A DNA stretch of 11,070 nucleotides from Nevskiales bacterium. GTDB lineage: Bacteria > Pseudomonadota > Gammaproteobacteria > Nevskiales > Nevskiaceae. Of this stretch, positions 1 to 7,276 are shown in pieces. Each line of letters opens with the position of its first letter. Position 1 is the first letter of the stretch. The position numbers and the translations under genes are program-made. The stretch lies in NCBI GenBank assembly GCA_022616655.1, contig JAKEEJ010000075.1, forward strand, positions 1 through 11,070, written 5' to 3'. The notes under the pieces were generated by a model that searched no databases, was not told where the DNA came from, and saw nothing but the letters and a program-made list of their open reading frames with translations.

Positions 1-1904
1 ACCAGGTCCGTGAAACGGATTTTGCGGCCAACAAGGGCGTAAACGGGGTGTGGCTGCTCAATCTGGAACCTCCACAGTCGCAACCTCGTCGGCTCACGGC
101 ACAGGGCGTGGATTCCCATACGCCGCGCTGGAGTCCGGACGGGCCTCTGTATTTCCTGTCGGCGCGTGCCGAGTACCAGCAGGTCTGGCGGCTGGACCTG
201 GATGGCGGCGAAGCGGTTCAGGTCACCCATCTGCCGCTGGATGTCAACGCGTTTGCCGTGGCCCCCAACGGTAAAACGCTGATGTTGTCGCTGGACGTGT
301 TTACCGACTGTGCCGATCTGGCCTGCACCCGGCAGCGGCTGGACGAACGCGCAACCGCCAAAGCCACCGGCCAGCTTTACGACAAACTTTTTATCCGGCA
401 CTGGGACACCTGGAAGAATGACACCCGCGCTCAGTTGTTCCTCGCCGCACTGGACGCGTCGGGCCGGGTGTCGGCCGAACCGCGGCGGCTGAGCGTCGGA
501 ATTGATGGCGACGTGCCGACCCAACCCTTCGGCGGCGACGAGGAATTCGTCTTTACCCCGGATGGCGGCCATGTCATTTTCACCGCCCGCATCGCCGGCA
601 AGACCGAGGCCTGGTCCACGAACACCGATCTGTGGCGCGTGCCGGTGAGCGGCGCCTTCCGGCCGGAAAATCTCACCGCCGGCAACCCCGGCTACGACAC
701 CGGCCCGACGGTGTCGCCCGACGGTCGCACGCTGGCGTACCGCTCGATGAAACGCGCGGGGTTTGAAGCCGACCGGTTTCGAATCCTGCTCAGAGCCCTC
801 GACACCGGCGCCACGCGCGAAATTTTCGCGGATTGGGACCGCTCCGCCTGGGCCCTCAAATGGTCCACGGACGGACAAATCCTTTATGTCACGGCTGACG
901 ATCGGGGCCAGACTCCGTTGTTTGCGCTCGATGTGAAGAACGGCAAGATTCAACGCCTGACCGGCGCGGGCACCGTGTCTGGCTTTGACGTGGGTCCGGA
1001 ACGCGTGATCTACGCGCAGGACCGGCTCGACACGCCGGCCCAGTTGTTTCTCGCCGGTCCGGCGCCCGATCAGGGCCGCCCTTTGACCCGACACAACGCG
1101 GAGCCGTTGTCGGCACGGGCGCTGGGCGAATTCGAGCCGTTCACGTTTTCCGGCTGGAACAACGAGACCGTACACGGTTACGTGATGAAACCGGCCCGCT
1201 TTGTGCGGGGTCGGAAATACCCGGTGGCGTTCATCATTCACGGCGGCCCACAAGGCAGCATGGGCAACCACTGGCATTACCGCTGGAATCCGCAGACGTA
1301 CGCGGGACGGGGCTACGCCGTGGTGTTCATTGATTTCCACGGTTCCACCGGCTACGGGCAAACCTTCACCGACTCCATCTCCGGCGACTGGGGCGGCAAG
1401 CCTCTCGAAGATCTCCAGAAAGGCTGGGCCTACGCGCTCAAAACCTATGACTTCCTGGACGGCTCACGCGCCTGTGCGCTGGGGGCATCCTATGGCGGCT
1501 ACCTGGTCAACTGGATCGCCGGCCAGTGGCCCGATCCGTGGAAGTGCCTGGTCAATCACGACGGCGTTTTTGACAACCGCATGATGGGTTATTCCACCGA
1601 AGAGTTGTGGTTTGACGAGTGGGAAATGGGCGGGACGCCGTACGAAAAACCGGAGAACGTCGAGCGCCACAATCCGGTGAACCACGTTGCAAAATGGGAA
1701 ACGCCCATGCTTGTGATCCACGGCGGCCTGGATTTCCGGGTTCCGCTGGAACAGGGCATCGCCACGTTCACCGCCCTGCAGCGGCGCGGCATTCCCAGTC
1801 AGTTCCTGTATTTTCCCGATGAGAATCACTGGGTACTCAAGCCGCAGAACAGCTTGCAATGGCACGACACCGTGCAGCACTGGCTCGACCGTTGGCTGAA
1901 ATAG
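1..1904 (+). CDS. S9-family serine peptidase (prolyl oligopeptidase / acylaminoacyl-peptidase type), 5' truncated
   Basis: A serine peptidase of the prolyl-oligopeptidase family (S9), expected to cleave short peptides. The frame is open from base 3 with no stop, so the gene starts left of the window; the GTG at 48 is internal. Numbering from that GTG, residues 1 to about 365 carry repeated propeller-blade motifs (PRWSPDG, FVFTPDGG, PTVSPDGRTLAY, LKWSTDGQ). Residues from about 385 to 618 form the alpha/beta-hydrolase. The catalytic triad is visible: Ser481 in GASYGGY (the GxSxGG elbow), Asp562 in HGGLDFRVP, and His594 in DENHW, in the order normal for S9. About 633 residues are visible; family members are often 650-700, so only a short N-terminal piece, possibly with a signal peptide, is missing. 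Export cannot be judged. Exact specificity (dipeptidyl, acylaminoacyl or oligopeptidase) is not resolvable here. The stop is TAG at 1902-1904, 5 bp from the convergent cyclase stop. Confidence 0.93.
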   Translation, partial: QVRETDFAANKGVNGVWLLNLEPPQSQPRRLTAQGVDSHTPRWSPDGPLYFLSARAEYQQVWRLDLDGGEAVQVTHLPLDVNAFAVAPNGKTLMLSLDVFTDCADLACTRQRLDERATAKATGQLYDKLFIRHWDTWKNDTRAQLFLAALDASGRVSAEPRRLSVGIDGDVPTQPFGGDEEFVFTPDGGHVIFTARIAGKTEAWSTNTDLWRVPVSGAFRPENLTAGNPGYDTGPTVSPDGRTLAYRSMKRAGFEADRFRILLRALDTGATREIFADWDRSAWALKWSTDGQILYVTADDRGQTPLFALDVKNGKIQRLTGAGTVSGFDVGPERVIYAQDRLDTPAQLFLAGPAPDQGRPLTRHNAEPLSARALGEFEPFTFSGWNNETVHGYVMKPARFVRGRKYPVAFIIHGGPQGSMGNHWHYRWNPQTYAGRGYAVVFIDFHGSTGYGQTFTDSISGDWGGKPLEDLQKGWAYALKTYDFLDGSRACALGASYGGYLVNWIAGQWPDPWKCLVNHDGVFDNRMMGYSTEELWFDEWEMGGTPYEKPENVERHNPVNHVAKWETPMLVIHGGLDFRVPLEQGIATFTALQRRGIPSQFLYFPDENHWVLKPQNSLQWHDTVQHWLDRWLK

Positions 1905-1909
1905 CGCTG

Positions 1910-4156
1910 TCACTTCTCCGTGAACGTGTACGCACCATCCCAGTTCTTGCCCGGCGGATTTTTCCGGTACTGCGCGATGCGCTCCAGGAACAATCCGTAC
2001 ACCGGATGCGGGTGACCGCCGCGCGACAGGCTGAAGAATTCCGCCTCGGCCTGATCCCACTGCTGGGCGCGATAGACCTTGAGCGCGCCGCGGTGACGGG
2101 CCAGGTCCTGACGCAATCCGGGATCGAGGGCCTCTTTGAGTCCCACGGGCTCGTAAATCGCCACCGGCTGATCCTTGCCCTTCACGCGCACCCGATCCAG
2201 CTCACGAAACGCCCATTCGGACGGCACCGCATTGCGGGAGTATTCGCTGCAAATAGTCATTGCGCCGTATTCCTTGGTCAGGGATTCCAGGCGTGAAGCC
2301 AGGTTCACCGGATCGCCCATCACGGTGTAAGCCCGGCGGAACTCCGAACCCATGTTGCCGACGCGCATGGGACCGCTGCTGAACCCCACGCCGATCTGCA
2401 GCTTTGGCCAGCCGCGTTTGGCAAACGGTTCGTCCAGCGTGTGCAGGGCCTGGTGCAGCTCCAGACCGGCCTGCAGCGCGTGCAGGGCGTGCTGGGAATC
2501 GGGCAAGGGGGCACCCCAGAAGGCCATGATGGCGTCACCCATGTATTTATCCACGGTACCACGGTGTTTGTGGATCACCTGGGTGAGCCGGGTCAGAAAC
2601 TGGTTCATCAGCTCCGCCAGCTCTTTGGCTTCGAACTGCTCGGAGATGCTGGTGAAACTGCGCACGTCCGAGAACAGCACCGTCATGTCGCGGGTCTGGC
2701 CCTCCATGGACACCATGCCGGGGTTGGCGGCCATTTCTTCCACGATGGCCGGCGGCACGTACTCGCCGAAACGCCGGGAAATGTCGCGTGCGCGCCGCGA
2801 TTCGATGAAATAACCGTACAGCAATTGCGCCAGAAACACGGCCAGGATGTAAACGATCGGGACGCCCATCGGCATCACCAGGTTGGCGGAGCTCCAGAGC
2901 AGGAAGGCCAGGCCGGTCACGCTGGCGATCAGACCGGCCGCCACGCCGAAAGCGCCGAGCGGCGACACCCGCGGAAACAGTCCGGCCAGTACCAGGCCGA
3001 GGGTCAGCAACAGCAGCACCTCCATTCCGGAGTAGTACGGTGCACGCTGTTTGATAGACCCGTCGAGCAGGCCGGAGACCACATTGGCGTGTATCTCGAC
3101 CCCGGCGTAGCCCTGCCCCACCGGCGTCGCCCGCAAATCCATGAGGCCCGCGGCCGTGGTCCCGAGAAAGACGATGGCCCCCGACAGCGATGGGGCATCG
3201 GCGCGGCCACGGAGAACGTCGGTGGCAGGAATATAGGGGAAGCTGCGGAGCCGGCCCCGATACGGCACTCGCACCGAAACATCCATGTCCACGGGCGCAA
3301 ATAACGGCCCCACCCGCACCCGCTCCAGGTTCAGGGGCGCGCGCACGTCCGGCGGGTCGAATTCCAGCCGCACCTCGGGGTAGCCGAGCGCCGCCCGGGC
3401 CACCTCCAGAGCCAGCGAGGGATAAACCACACCTTCGTACATCTGCATCAACGGAACATCACGGACGATTCCGTCGGCATCCAGGGTCGAAGCTGGCAGA
3501 TCAAAAAAACCACCGTACGGCGCCGCCGACTGGAGCACCGGCAGGTTGCCCGTGTAAGCAACGGCGCTGTGAATGAAGTTAACGGCGTACCGGGATGCAA
3601 CGCTTTTATCGAACAGCGGAGGAGGGAGAAGTCCCTTGGCTCCCGCCTCCCCTTCGGCACGTTGCGCGGCAAACACATACCCCATGACCACCCGCCGGCC
3701 GCGGAGAGCCTCGGCAAATGTTTTGTCATTGTCCAGCCGCTCTCGCAAATCCGGAACGCGCAGCGCAAATCCCGGCAGATCCGCCAGTTCGCCTGCGGCC
3801 AGTTTGTCCAGCAGCTCCACACCCGAGGCCCGGTCGGGCTCGGAGAAAACCATGTCAAAGCCCAGGACGCGGATCCGGTAGGTGTCAAACAACTGCGTGA
3901 CGAGGCGCGCCAGTTTGTCGCGCGGCCAGGGCCACTGGCCCTCCGCCGCCAGACTTTTCTCGTCCAGATCCACAATCACCACGCGCGGGTCCACCGTACC
4001 GGGCAGGGTCAGCAGCACACGGCTGTCGTAGGTGATGTTCTCCAGGGTGGTGAGCAGCCGGGATTCCCACAGACCCGAGGTATGAATCAGAAAAATCAGA
4101 AACACCAGGCCGCTGATGGCGAAGCGGATCAGCATGCGGATTGTTGTAACGGCCAT
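1910..4156 (-). CDS. CHASE2-domain class III adenylate/guanylate cyclase
   Basis: A membrane-bound sensor that makes a cyclic nucleotide, probably cAMP, from NTP. Numbered from ATG at 4156 (748 aa): an N-terminal TM at about 8-26, an extracytoplasmic CHASE2 sensor at about 30-365 (for example IVDLDEKSL, GFDMVFSEPD, GAIVFLGTTAAGL), three TMs at about 378-450, and a class III catalytic domain at about 485-670. Metal-binding Asp497 (FSDVRSFT) and Asp541 (YMGDAIMAFWG) are present. So are the transition-state residues Asn618 and Arg622 (VNLASR) and purine-selecting Lys537. The usual second purine-selecting Asp is Thr611 (YTVMGDPVN), the pattern of class IIIb cyclases, some of which respond to bicarbonate. 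The tail at 680-748 resembles the short helical extension common after such domains. An in-frame GTG at 4186 would add 10 residues, but ATG 4156 has a GGGGGA ribosome site and starts just before the first TM. Catalytic residues look intact; the CHASE2 ligand is unknown. Confidence 0.93.
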   Translation of the reverse strand: MAVTTIRMLIRFAISGLVFLIFLIHTSGLWESRLLTTLENITYDSRVLLTLPGTVDPRVVIVDLDEKSLAAEGQWPWPRDKLARLVTQLFDTYRIRVLGFDMVFSEPDRASGVELLDKLAAGELADLPGFALRVPDLRERLDNDKTFAEALRGRRVVMGYVFAAQRAEGEAGAKGLLPPPLFDKSVASRYAVNFIHSAVAYTGNLPVLQSAAPYGGFFDLPASTLDADGIVRDVPLMQMYEGVVYPSLALEVARAALGYPEVRLEFDPPDVRAPLNLERVRVGPLFAPVDMDVSVRVPYRGRLRSFPYIPATDVLRGRADAPSLSGAIVFLGTTAAGLMDLRATPVGQGYAGVEIHANVVSGLLDGSIKQRAPYYSGMEVLLLLTLGLVLAGLFPRVSPLGAFGVAAGLIASVTGLAFLLWSSANLVMPMGVPIVYILAVFLAQLLYGYFIESRRARDISRRFGEYVPPAIVEEMAANPGMVSMEGQTRDMTVLFSDVRSFTSISEQFEAKELAELMNQFLTRLTQVIHKHRGTVDKYMGDAIMAFWGAPLPDSQHALHALQAGLELHQALHTLDEPFAKRGWPKLQIGVGFSSGPMRVGNMGSEFRRAYTVMGDPVNLASRLESLTKEYGAMTICSEYSRNAVPSEWAFRELDRVRVKGKDQPVAIYEPVGLKEALDPGLRQDLARHRGALKVYRAQQWDQAEAEFFSLSRGGHPHPVYGLFLERIAQYRKNPPGKNWDGAYTFTEK

Positions 4157-4162
4157 TGACGG

Positions 4163-4168
4163 TCCCCC
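4163..4168 (-). promoter_or_regulatory. Candidate Shine-Dalgarno for the cyclase gene
   Basis: On the minus strand GGGGGA lies 6 nt before the ATG at 4156. It is a weak match to AGGAGG, but it favours this ATG over the GTG at 4186, which would place this purine tract inside the coding region. Confidence 0.4.
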
Positions 4169-4182
4169 GATGTCGTGCCTGA

Positions 4183-4211
4183 ACACTACTCAAAGTCCGC
4201 GACCCCGGCAA
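4183..4211 (-). promoter_or_regulatory. Weak candidate sigma70 promoter for the cyclase gene
   Basis: On the minus strand TTGCCG (4206-4211; 4/6 to TTGACA) is followed after exactly 17 bp by TAGTGT (4183-4188; 3/6 to TATAAT). A start near 4176 would give a leader of about 20 nt that still includes the GGGGGA ribosome site. The spacing and position are good but the -10 match is poor, so this could be chance. Confidence 0.22.
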
Positions 4212-4238
4212 TTCAGCGTTACCGCCCAATACGCACGG

Positions 4239-4244
4239 TATGAT
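4239..4244 (+). promoter_or_regulatory. Candidate -10 box upstream of gspC
   Basis: TATGAT matches the -10 consensus at 5 of 6 positions and lies in the divergent region upstream of the gspCDEF cluster. No convincing -35 is seen at 16-18 bp; the best nearby hexamer, GTTACC, sits at 15 bp with a 3/6 match. Transcription starting 7 nt after this box would begin at the gspC ATG itself (4251), implying a leaderless message. The real promoter could instead lie further upstream, inside the divergent cyclase gene. Confidence 0.3.
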
Positions 4245-4250
4245 GCAGGC

Positions 4251-5153
4251 ATGTTCAGCCTTGCCACGAATATTCCCGCACTCTGGCTCCATACCCTGGC
4301 GGGCCTGTACGAGCGCCATGGCCGTCATCTGCCTCCGCTGAGCGCAGTCCTGTTTGCCATTCTTCTGGGACGTACGTTGGCCGATCTGACGTGGAGTCTG
4401 GTGCCGGTACCGGAGTCGGCCCGTTGGCAATCACCGCCGGCGCTACCGGCATCCGCCGCGCACGATCCGGATGCGATGGATGTCAACACCCTCATCAACG
4501 CCCAACTGTTCGGACATTACCAGGCCGTTCCCGCCGAAACGGCCCTTCTGAACGCACCGACCACGCCGCTGAATCTGGCCCTCCTGGGCCTGCTGGCCGA
4601 CGACCGCGAACGATTTTCACGCGCGCTGATTGCAGTACAAAACGGGGACGAGAAGGCTTACGCCGTGGGCGATGACGTCACCCGCGGAGTCACCCTGCAG
4701 GCGATCTTCCCCGACCGGGTGATTCTGTCGCGCAACGGCCGGCTGGAAACCCTGCACCTGGTCCGCGACCTGCCCGAGGGTCTGTCCCCGACCGCGTCGG
4801 CTGAACCGCCGACACTGACGCCGGATCAGGTGCCGTCCGGTGCCGCGCCTCTCGCGCAGATCCGCGAAGAGGTGCTCCGGGATCCGGCCAAGGCTTCCGA
4901 GTACGTCCGCGTGCAGCCGGCCAACGTGAACGGCCAGTTCAGGGGTTATCGCGTTTATCCCGGACGTGAGCGCAGCGCGTTCAGCGCCGCCGGGTTGCGG
5001 CCCGGGGACCTGGTCACCTCGGTCAATGGCATACAATTGGACGATCCGGCCAAAGTGCCCCAGGTACTGGGCGACTGGATGCAGGCCGGTCAGATCAATC
5101 TGGTGATTGAGCGCGGCGGACAGAGCCAGACCCTCAGCATCAACTTCAATTAG
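4251..5153 (+). CDS. gspC: Type II secretion system inner-membrane protein GspC
   Basis: GspC links the inner-membrane platform to the secretin GspD across the periplasm and helps recruit substrate. The 300-aa protein has the full family plan: a short cytoplasmic N-terminus, one TM at about 31-52 (SAVLFAILLGRTLADLTWSL), a Pro/Ala-rich linker, a homology-region (HR) domain at about 78-175 (LINAQLFGHY, then TTPLNLALLGLLA), and a C-terminal PDZ domain at about 215-298 (FSAAGLRPGDLVTSVNG, LVIERGGQ). The ATG at 4251 gives a normal GspC N-terminus. The frame stays open upstream to at least 4116, but using that would overlap the divergent cyclase start and add a non-family extension. No Shine-Dalgarno is visible before 4251. 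It is the first gene of the cluster, and gspD follows after 16 bp. Confidence 0.93.
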   Translation: MFSLATNIPALWLHTLAGLYERHGRHLPPLSAVLFAILLGRTLADLTWSLVPVPESARWQSPPALPASAAHDPDAMDVNTLINAQLFGHYQAVPAETALLNAPTTPLNLALLGLLADDRERFSRALIAVQNGDEKAYAVGDDVTRGVTLQAIFPDRVILSRNGRLETLHLVRDLPEGLSPTASAEPPTLTPDQVPSGAAPLAQIREEVLRDPAKASEYVRVQPANVNGQFRGYRVYPGRERSAFSAAGLRPGDLVTSVNGIQLDDPAKVPQVLGDWMQAGQINLVIERGGQSQTLSINFN

Positions 5154-5158
5154 TCATC

Positions 5159-5163
5159 AAGAG
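5159..5163 (+). promoter_or_regulatory. Shine-Dalgarno deciding the gspD start
   Basis: AAGAG lies 6 nt before GTG 5170, in the short gap after the gspC stop. It supports the GTG, which begins a clear signal peptide, over an in-frame start at 5107 that would lie inside gspC. Confidence 0.5.
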
Positions 5164-5169
5164 CGTACC

Positions 5170-7266
5170 GTGAAAAAAATCGTGGCGGGCCTGTGGGTAC
5201 TGGCCCTCGGCGTGTCCTCCGCCTGGAGCGCGACCACGCTGAATCTCAAGGACGCAGACATTCTCACGTTGATCACCGCGGTCAGCGAAATCACCGGCAA
5301 AAACTTCATCGTGGACGAGCGCGTCAAGGGCAAGGTGACGGTGGTGTCGTCCCGGCCGATGTCCTCAGAGGCCGTGTACGAAACCTTCCTGGCGGTGCTG
5401 CAGATCAAGGGGCTGGCCGCAGTGCCGGCCGGCGACACGATCAAGATCGTTCAGGAAAGCAACGTGCGCCAGGAAGGCGGCGCCGCACTGAGCAGCGGCG
5501 CCGGACGGCCGGACGACGACGTGGTGACCTACGTCTATCAGATTGAGAACGTCTCGGCCGCGCAGCTCGTGCCGATTCTGCGCCCACTGGTACCGCAATG
5601 GGGACACCTGGCCGCCTACGGACCGTCCAACATGCTGATCATCTCGGACCGCGCCGCCAATGTCGTACGGCTGGAAAAACTGATCCAGCAGATTGATCGC
5701 TCCGGCGACCGCGAGATCGAACTGGTGCGGCTGGTGCACGCGGGCGCCACCGACGTGGTACGGATCCTGACCACTCTGGTTCAGAGTGACAAAGGGCCTG
5801 AGGCCGCGGCCAAACCCGCCACCATCATCGCTGACGAGCGCAGCAATTCGGTGCTGATTGGCGGTGACAAATCGGAACGGCAGAAACTGCTGGACATTGT
5901 TTCGCAGCTGGACGTACCGCTGAGCGAGGACGGCGCCACCCAGGTGGTCTACCTGCGCTACGCCAGTGCCGAAAACCTGGCGCCGATTCTGGAAGGCTAC
6001 GTACAGAAACCCGGCGGCACTCCGGCCGCGACGCCCGGTGCCGCTCCCGGCGACGGCGCCGCGCGAATCCTCGCTGACAAGGACACCAATGCCCTGGTCA
6101 TCACCGCCTCACCCAAGGCCATGCGCGCCCTCAAAGCCGTCATCGCCCAGCTCGACATCAAACGTTCGCAGGTACTGGTAGAAGCCGTGATTGCCGAAGT
6201 TTCGGCCGCCAAATCGAGTCAGTTGGGCGTCGACTGGGCCATCTTCAATGACAACCGCATCGTGTCGGGCAGCATTCTGGACTCCGCCACTCTGGCCCTC
6301 GCCGCCGCCACCACCGACGCCGAGGCCGCTCTGGCACTGGGGGCCAACGGCGCACCCGGCCTCGTGCTCGGCGGCGGCAGTGACAACAGCCCCGGAGGAA
6401 CCAGTTTTGCAATTCTGCTGAAAGCCCTGCAGGGCGACGGCGACACCAACGTATTGTCCACCCCTTCGGTGGTGGCCACTGACAATGAAGAATCCAAGAT
6501 CTCCGTCGGTCAGGAAGTGCCTTTCCTCACCGGCAGCTTCACCAGCACCGGCACCAGCACCAGCGGGACGGTCAACCCCTTCCAGACCGTGGAACGCAAG
6601 GACGTGGGCCTGACCCTGGGTCTGACCCCCCAGATCAGCGAGGGCAACAACATCAAGCTCAAGCTCAGTCTGGAGGTTTCGAATCTGTCGTCCAGCACCA
6701 CGGCCCTGGATCTGATCACCAACAAACGGACGCTCACCACCACGGTCACGGTTGAGAGCGGTCAAATTCTGGTCCTGGGCGGTTTAATTGACGATCAGGT
6801 GACCGACACCCAGAACGCGGTTCCGTTCCTGTCCAGCATTCCCTTCCTGGGCAGTCTGTTCAAATTCCGTTCGGTCACCAAGGACAAACGCAACCTCATG
6901 GTTTTCATCCGGCCGGCGATTCTGCGCGAGGCGGCGGAAGTGGATTACTACACCCGCCGCAAATACGAATCCCTGCGCGAGTCGCAGACCGAGCTGGCCA
7001 GCAAGACCAAACCTTCGCTGTTGCCCGGTACGCTGAGGCAACCGGTACTGCCGGATTATGATGAGTACCGGCAGTCCCAGCCCCCGCCTTCGGCGGTGAC
7101 ATCGGCGTCCCCACCGGAAACGACGACACCCTCTCCACTGGCGGTGCCGGAAACACCACCACTGTCGGAAGCGGCACCACGGTCACCGCTACCATCGGAA
7201 ACACCGCCCGAAGCGGCCCCCCAACCCGTTCCGACGGACGTGCAGGACACGCCGCCTCCGCCTTGA
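5170..7266 (+). CDS. gspD: Type II secretion system secretin GspD
   Basis: GspD forms the multimeric outer-membrane channel through which folded exoproteins leave the cell. From GTG 5170 it is 698 aa. A signal peptide (KKIVAGLWVLALGVSSAWSA) is followed by the N0 domain at about 22-100 (LNLKDADILTLITAVSEITG, NFIVDERVKGKVT). Three N-domain repeats follow at about 118-335 (YVYQIENVSAAQLVPILRPL, LVRLVHAGATDVVRIL, VVYLRYASAENLAPILEGYV). The secretin barrel is at about 336-585, with TNVLSTPSVVATDNEESKI, ILVLGGLI and the signature VPFLSSIPFLGSLF at 551-564. N3 carries a Gly/Pro/Ala-rich loop at about 281-297. After the barrel, a C-terminal region from about 586 ends in a Pro/Ser/Thr/Glu-rich low-complexity tail (about 637-698) of unknown role. 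No lipobox is seen after the signal peptide. It lies between gspC and gspE with short gaps, consistent with an operon. Confidence 0.96.
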   Translation: MKKIVAGLWVLALGVSSAWSATTLNLKDADILTLITAVSEITGKNFIVDERVKGKVTVVSSRPMSSEAVYETFLAVLQIKGLAAVPAGDTIKIVQESNVRQEGGAALSSGAGRPDDDVVTYVYQIENVSAAQLVPILRPLVPQWGHLAAYGPSNMLIISDRAANVVRLEKLIQQIDRSGDREIELVRLVHAGATDVVRILTTLVQSDKGPEAAAKPATIIADERSNSVLIGGDKSERQKLLDIVSQLDVPLSEDGATQVVYLRYASAENLAPILEGYVQKPGGTPAATPGAAPGDGAARILADKDTNALVITASPKAMRALKAVIAQLDIKRSQVLVEAVIAEVSAAKSSQLGVDWAIFNDNRIVSGSILDSATLALAAATTDAEAALALGANGAPGLVLGGGSDNSPGGTSFAILLKALQGDGDTNVLSTPSVVATDNEESKISVGQEVPFLTGSFTSTGTSTSGTVNPFQTVERKDVGLTLGLTPQISEGNNIKLKLSLEVSNLSSSTTALDLITNKRTLTTTVTVESGQILVLGGLIDDQVTDTQNAVPFLSSIPFLGSLFKFRSVTKDKRNLMVFIRPAILREAAEVDYYTRRKYESLRESQTELASKTKPSLLPGTLRQPVLPDYDEYRQSQPPPSAVTSASPPETTTPSPLAVPETPPLSEAAPRSPLPSETPPEAAPQPVPTDVQDTPPPP

Positions 7267-7269
7267 AGA
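7265..7269 (+). promoter_or_regulatory. Shine-Dalgarno for gspE, overlapping the gspD stop
   Basis: GAAGA begins within the gspD TGA (7264-7266) and lies 7 nt before ATG 7277, consistent with translational coupling of gspD and gspE. A GTG at 7274 directly precedes the ATG in frame; it would add one residue and leave only 4 nt of spacing, so the ATG is preferred. Confidence 0.45.
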
Positions 7270-7276
7270 CCGGGTG

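Noticed and set aside
1903..1908. AGCGCT palindrome at the peptidase/cyclase junction as a bidirectional terminator
   Set aside because: Six bases with no loop and no flanking T-run; too short to be meaningful.
2441..3304. A 287-codon plus-strand open frame within the cyclase gene
   Set aside because: Composition is His/Gln/Gly-rich shadow type, and the opposite strand encodes intact CHASE2, TM and cyclase domains.
4157..4186. A GTG start 10 codons upstream for the cyclase
   Set aside because: ATG 4156 has a GGGGGA tract 6 nt upstream; the extra residues carry no family feature.
4116..4250. An upstream extension of gspC by 45 codons
   Set aside because: It would overlap the start of the divergent cyclase gene, adds sequence unlike GspC N-termini, and places the TM too far from the N-terminus.
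5107..5169. An upstream start for gspD inside gspC
   Set aside because: GTG 5170 gives a clean signal peptide directly and has its own AAGAG site; the extension would bury the signal peptide.
6010..6058. Gly/Pro/Ala-rich insert in the N3 domain of GspD as an unusual feature
   Set aside because: Flexible low-complexity loops at this position are common in GspD proteins.
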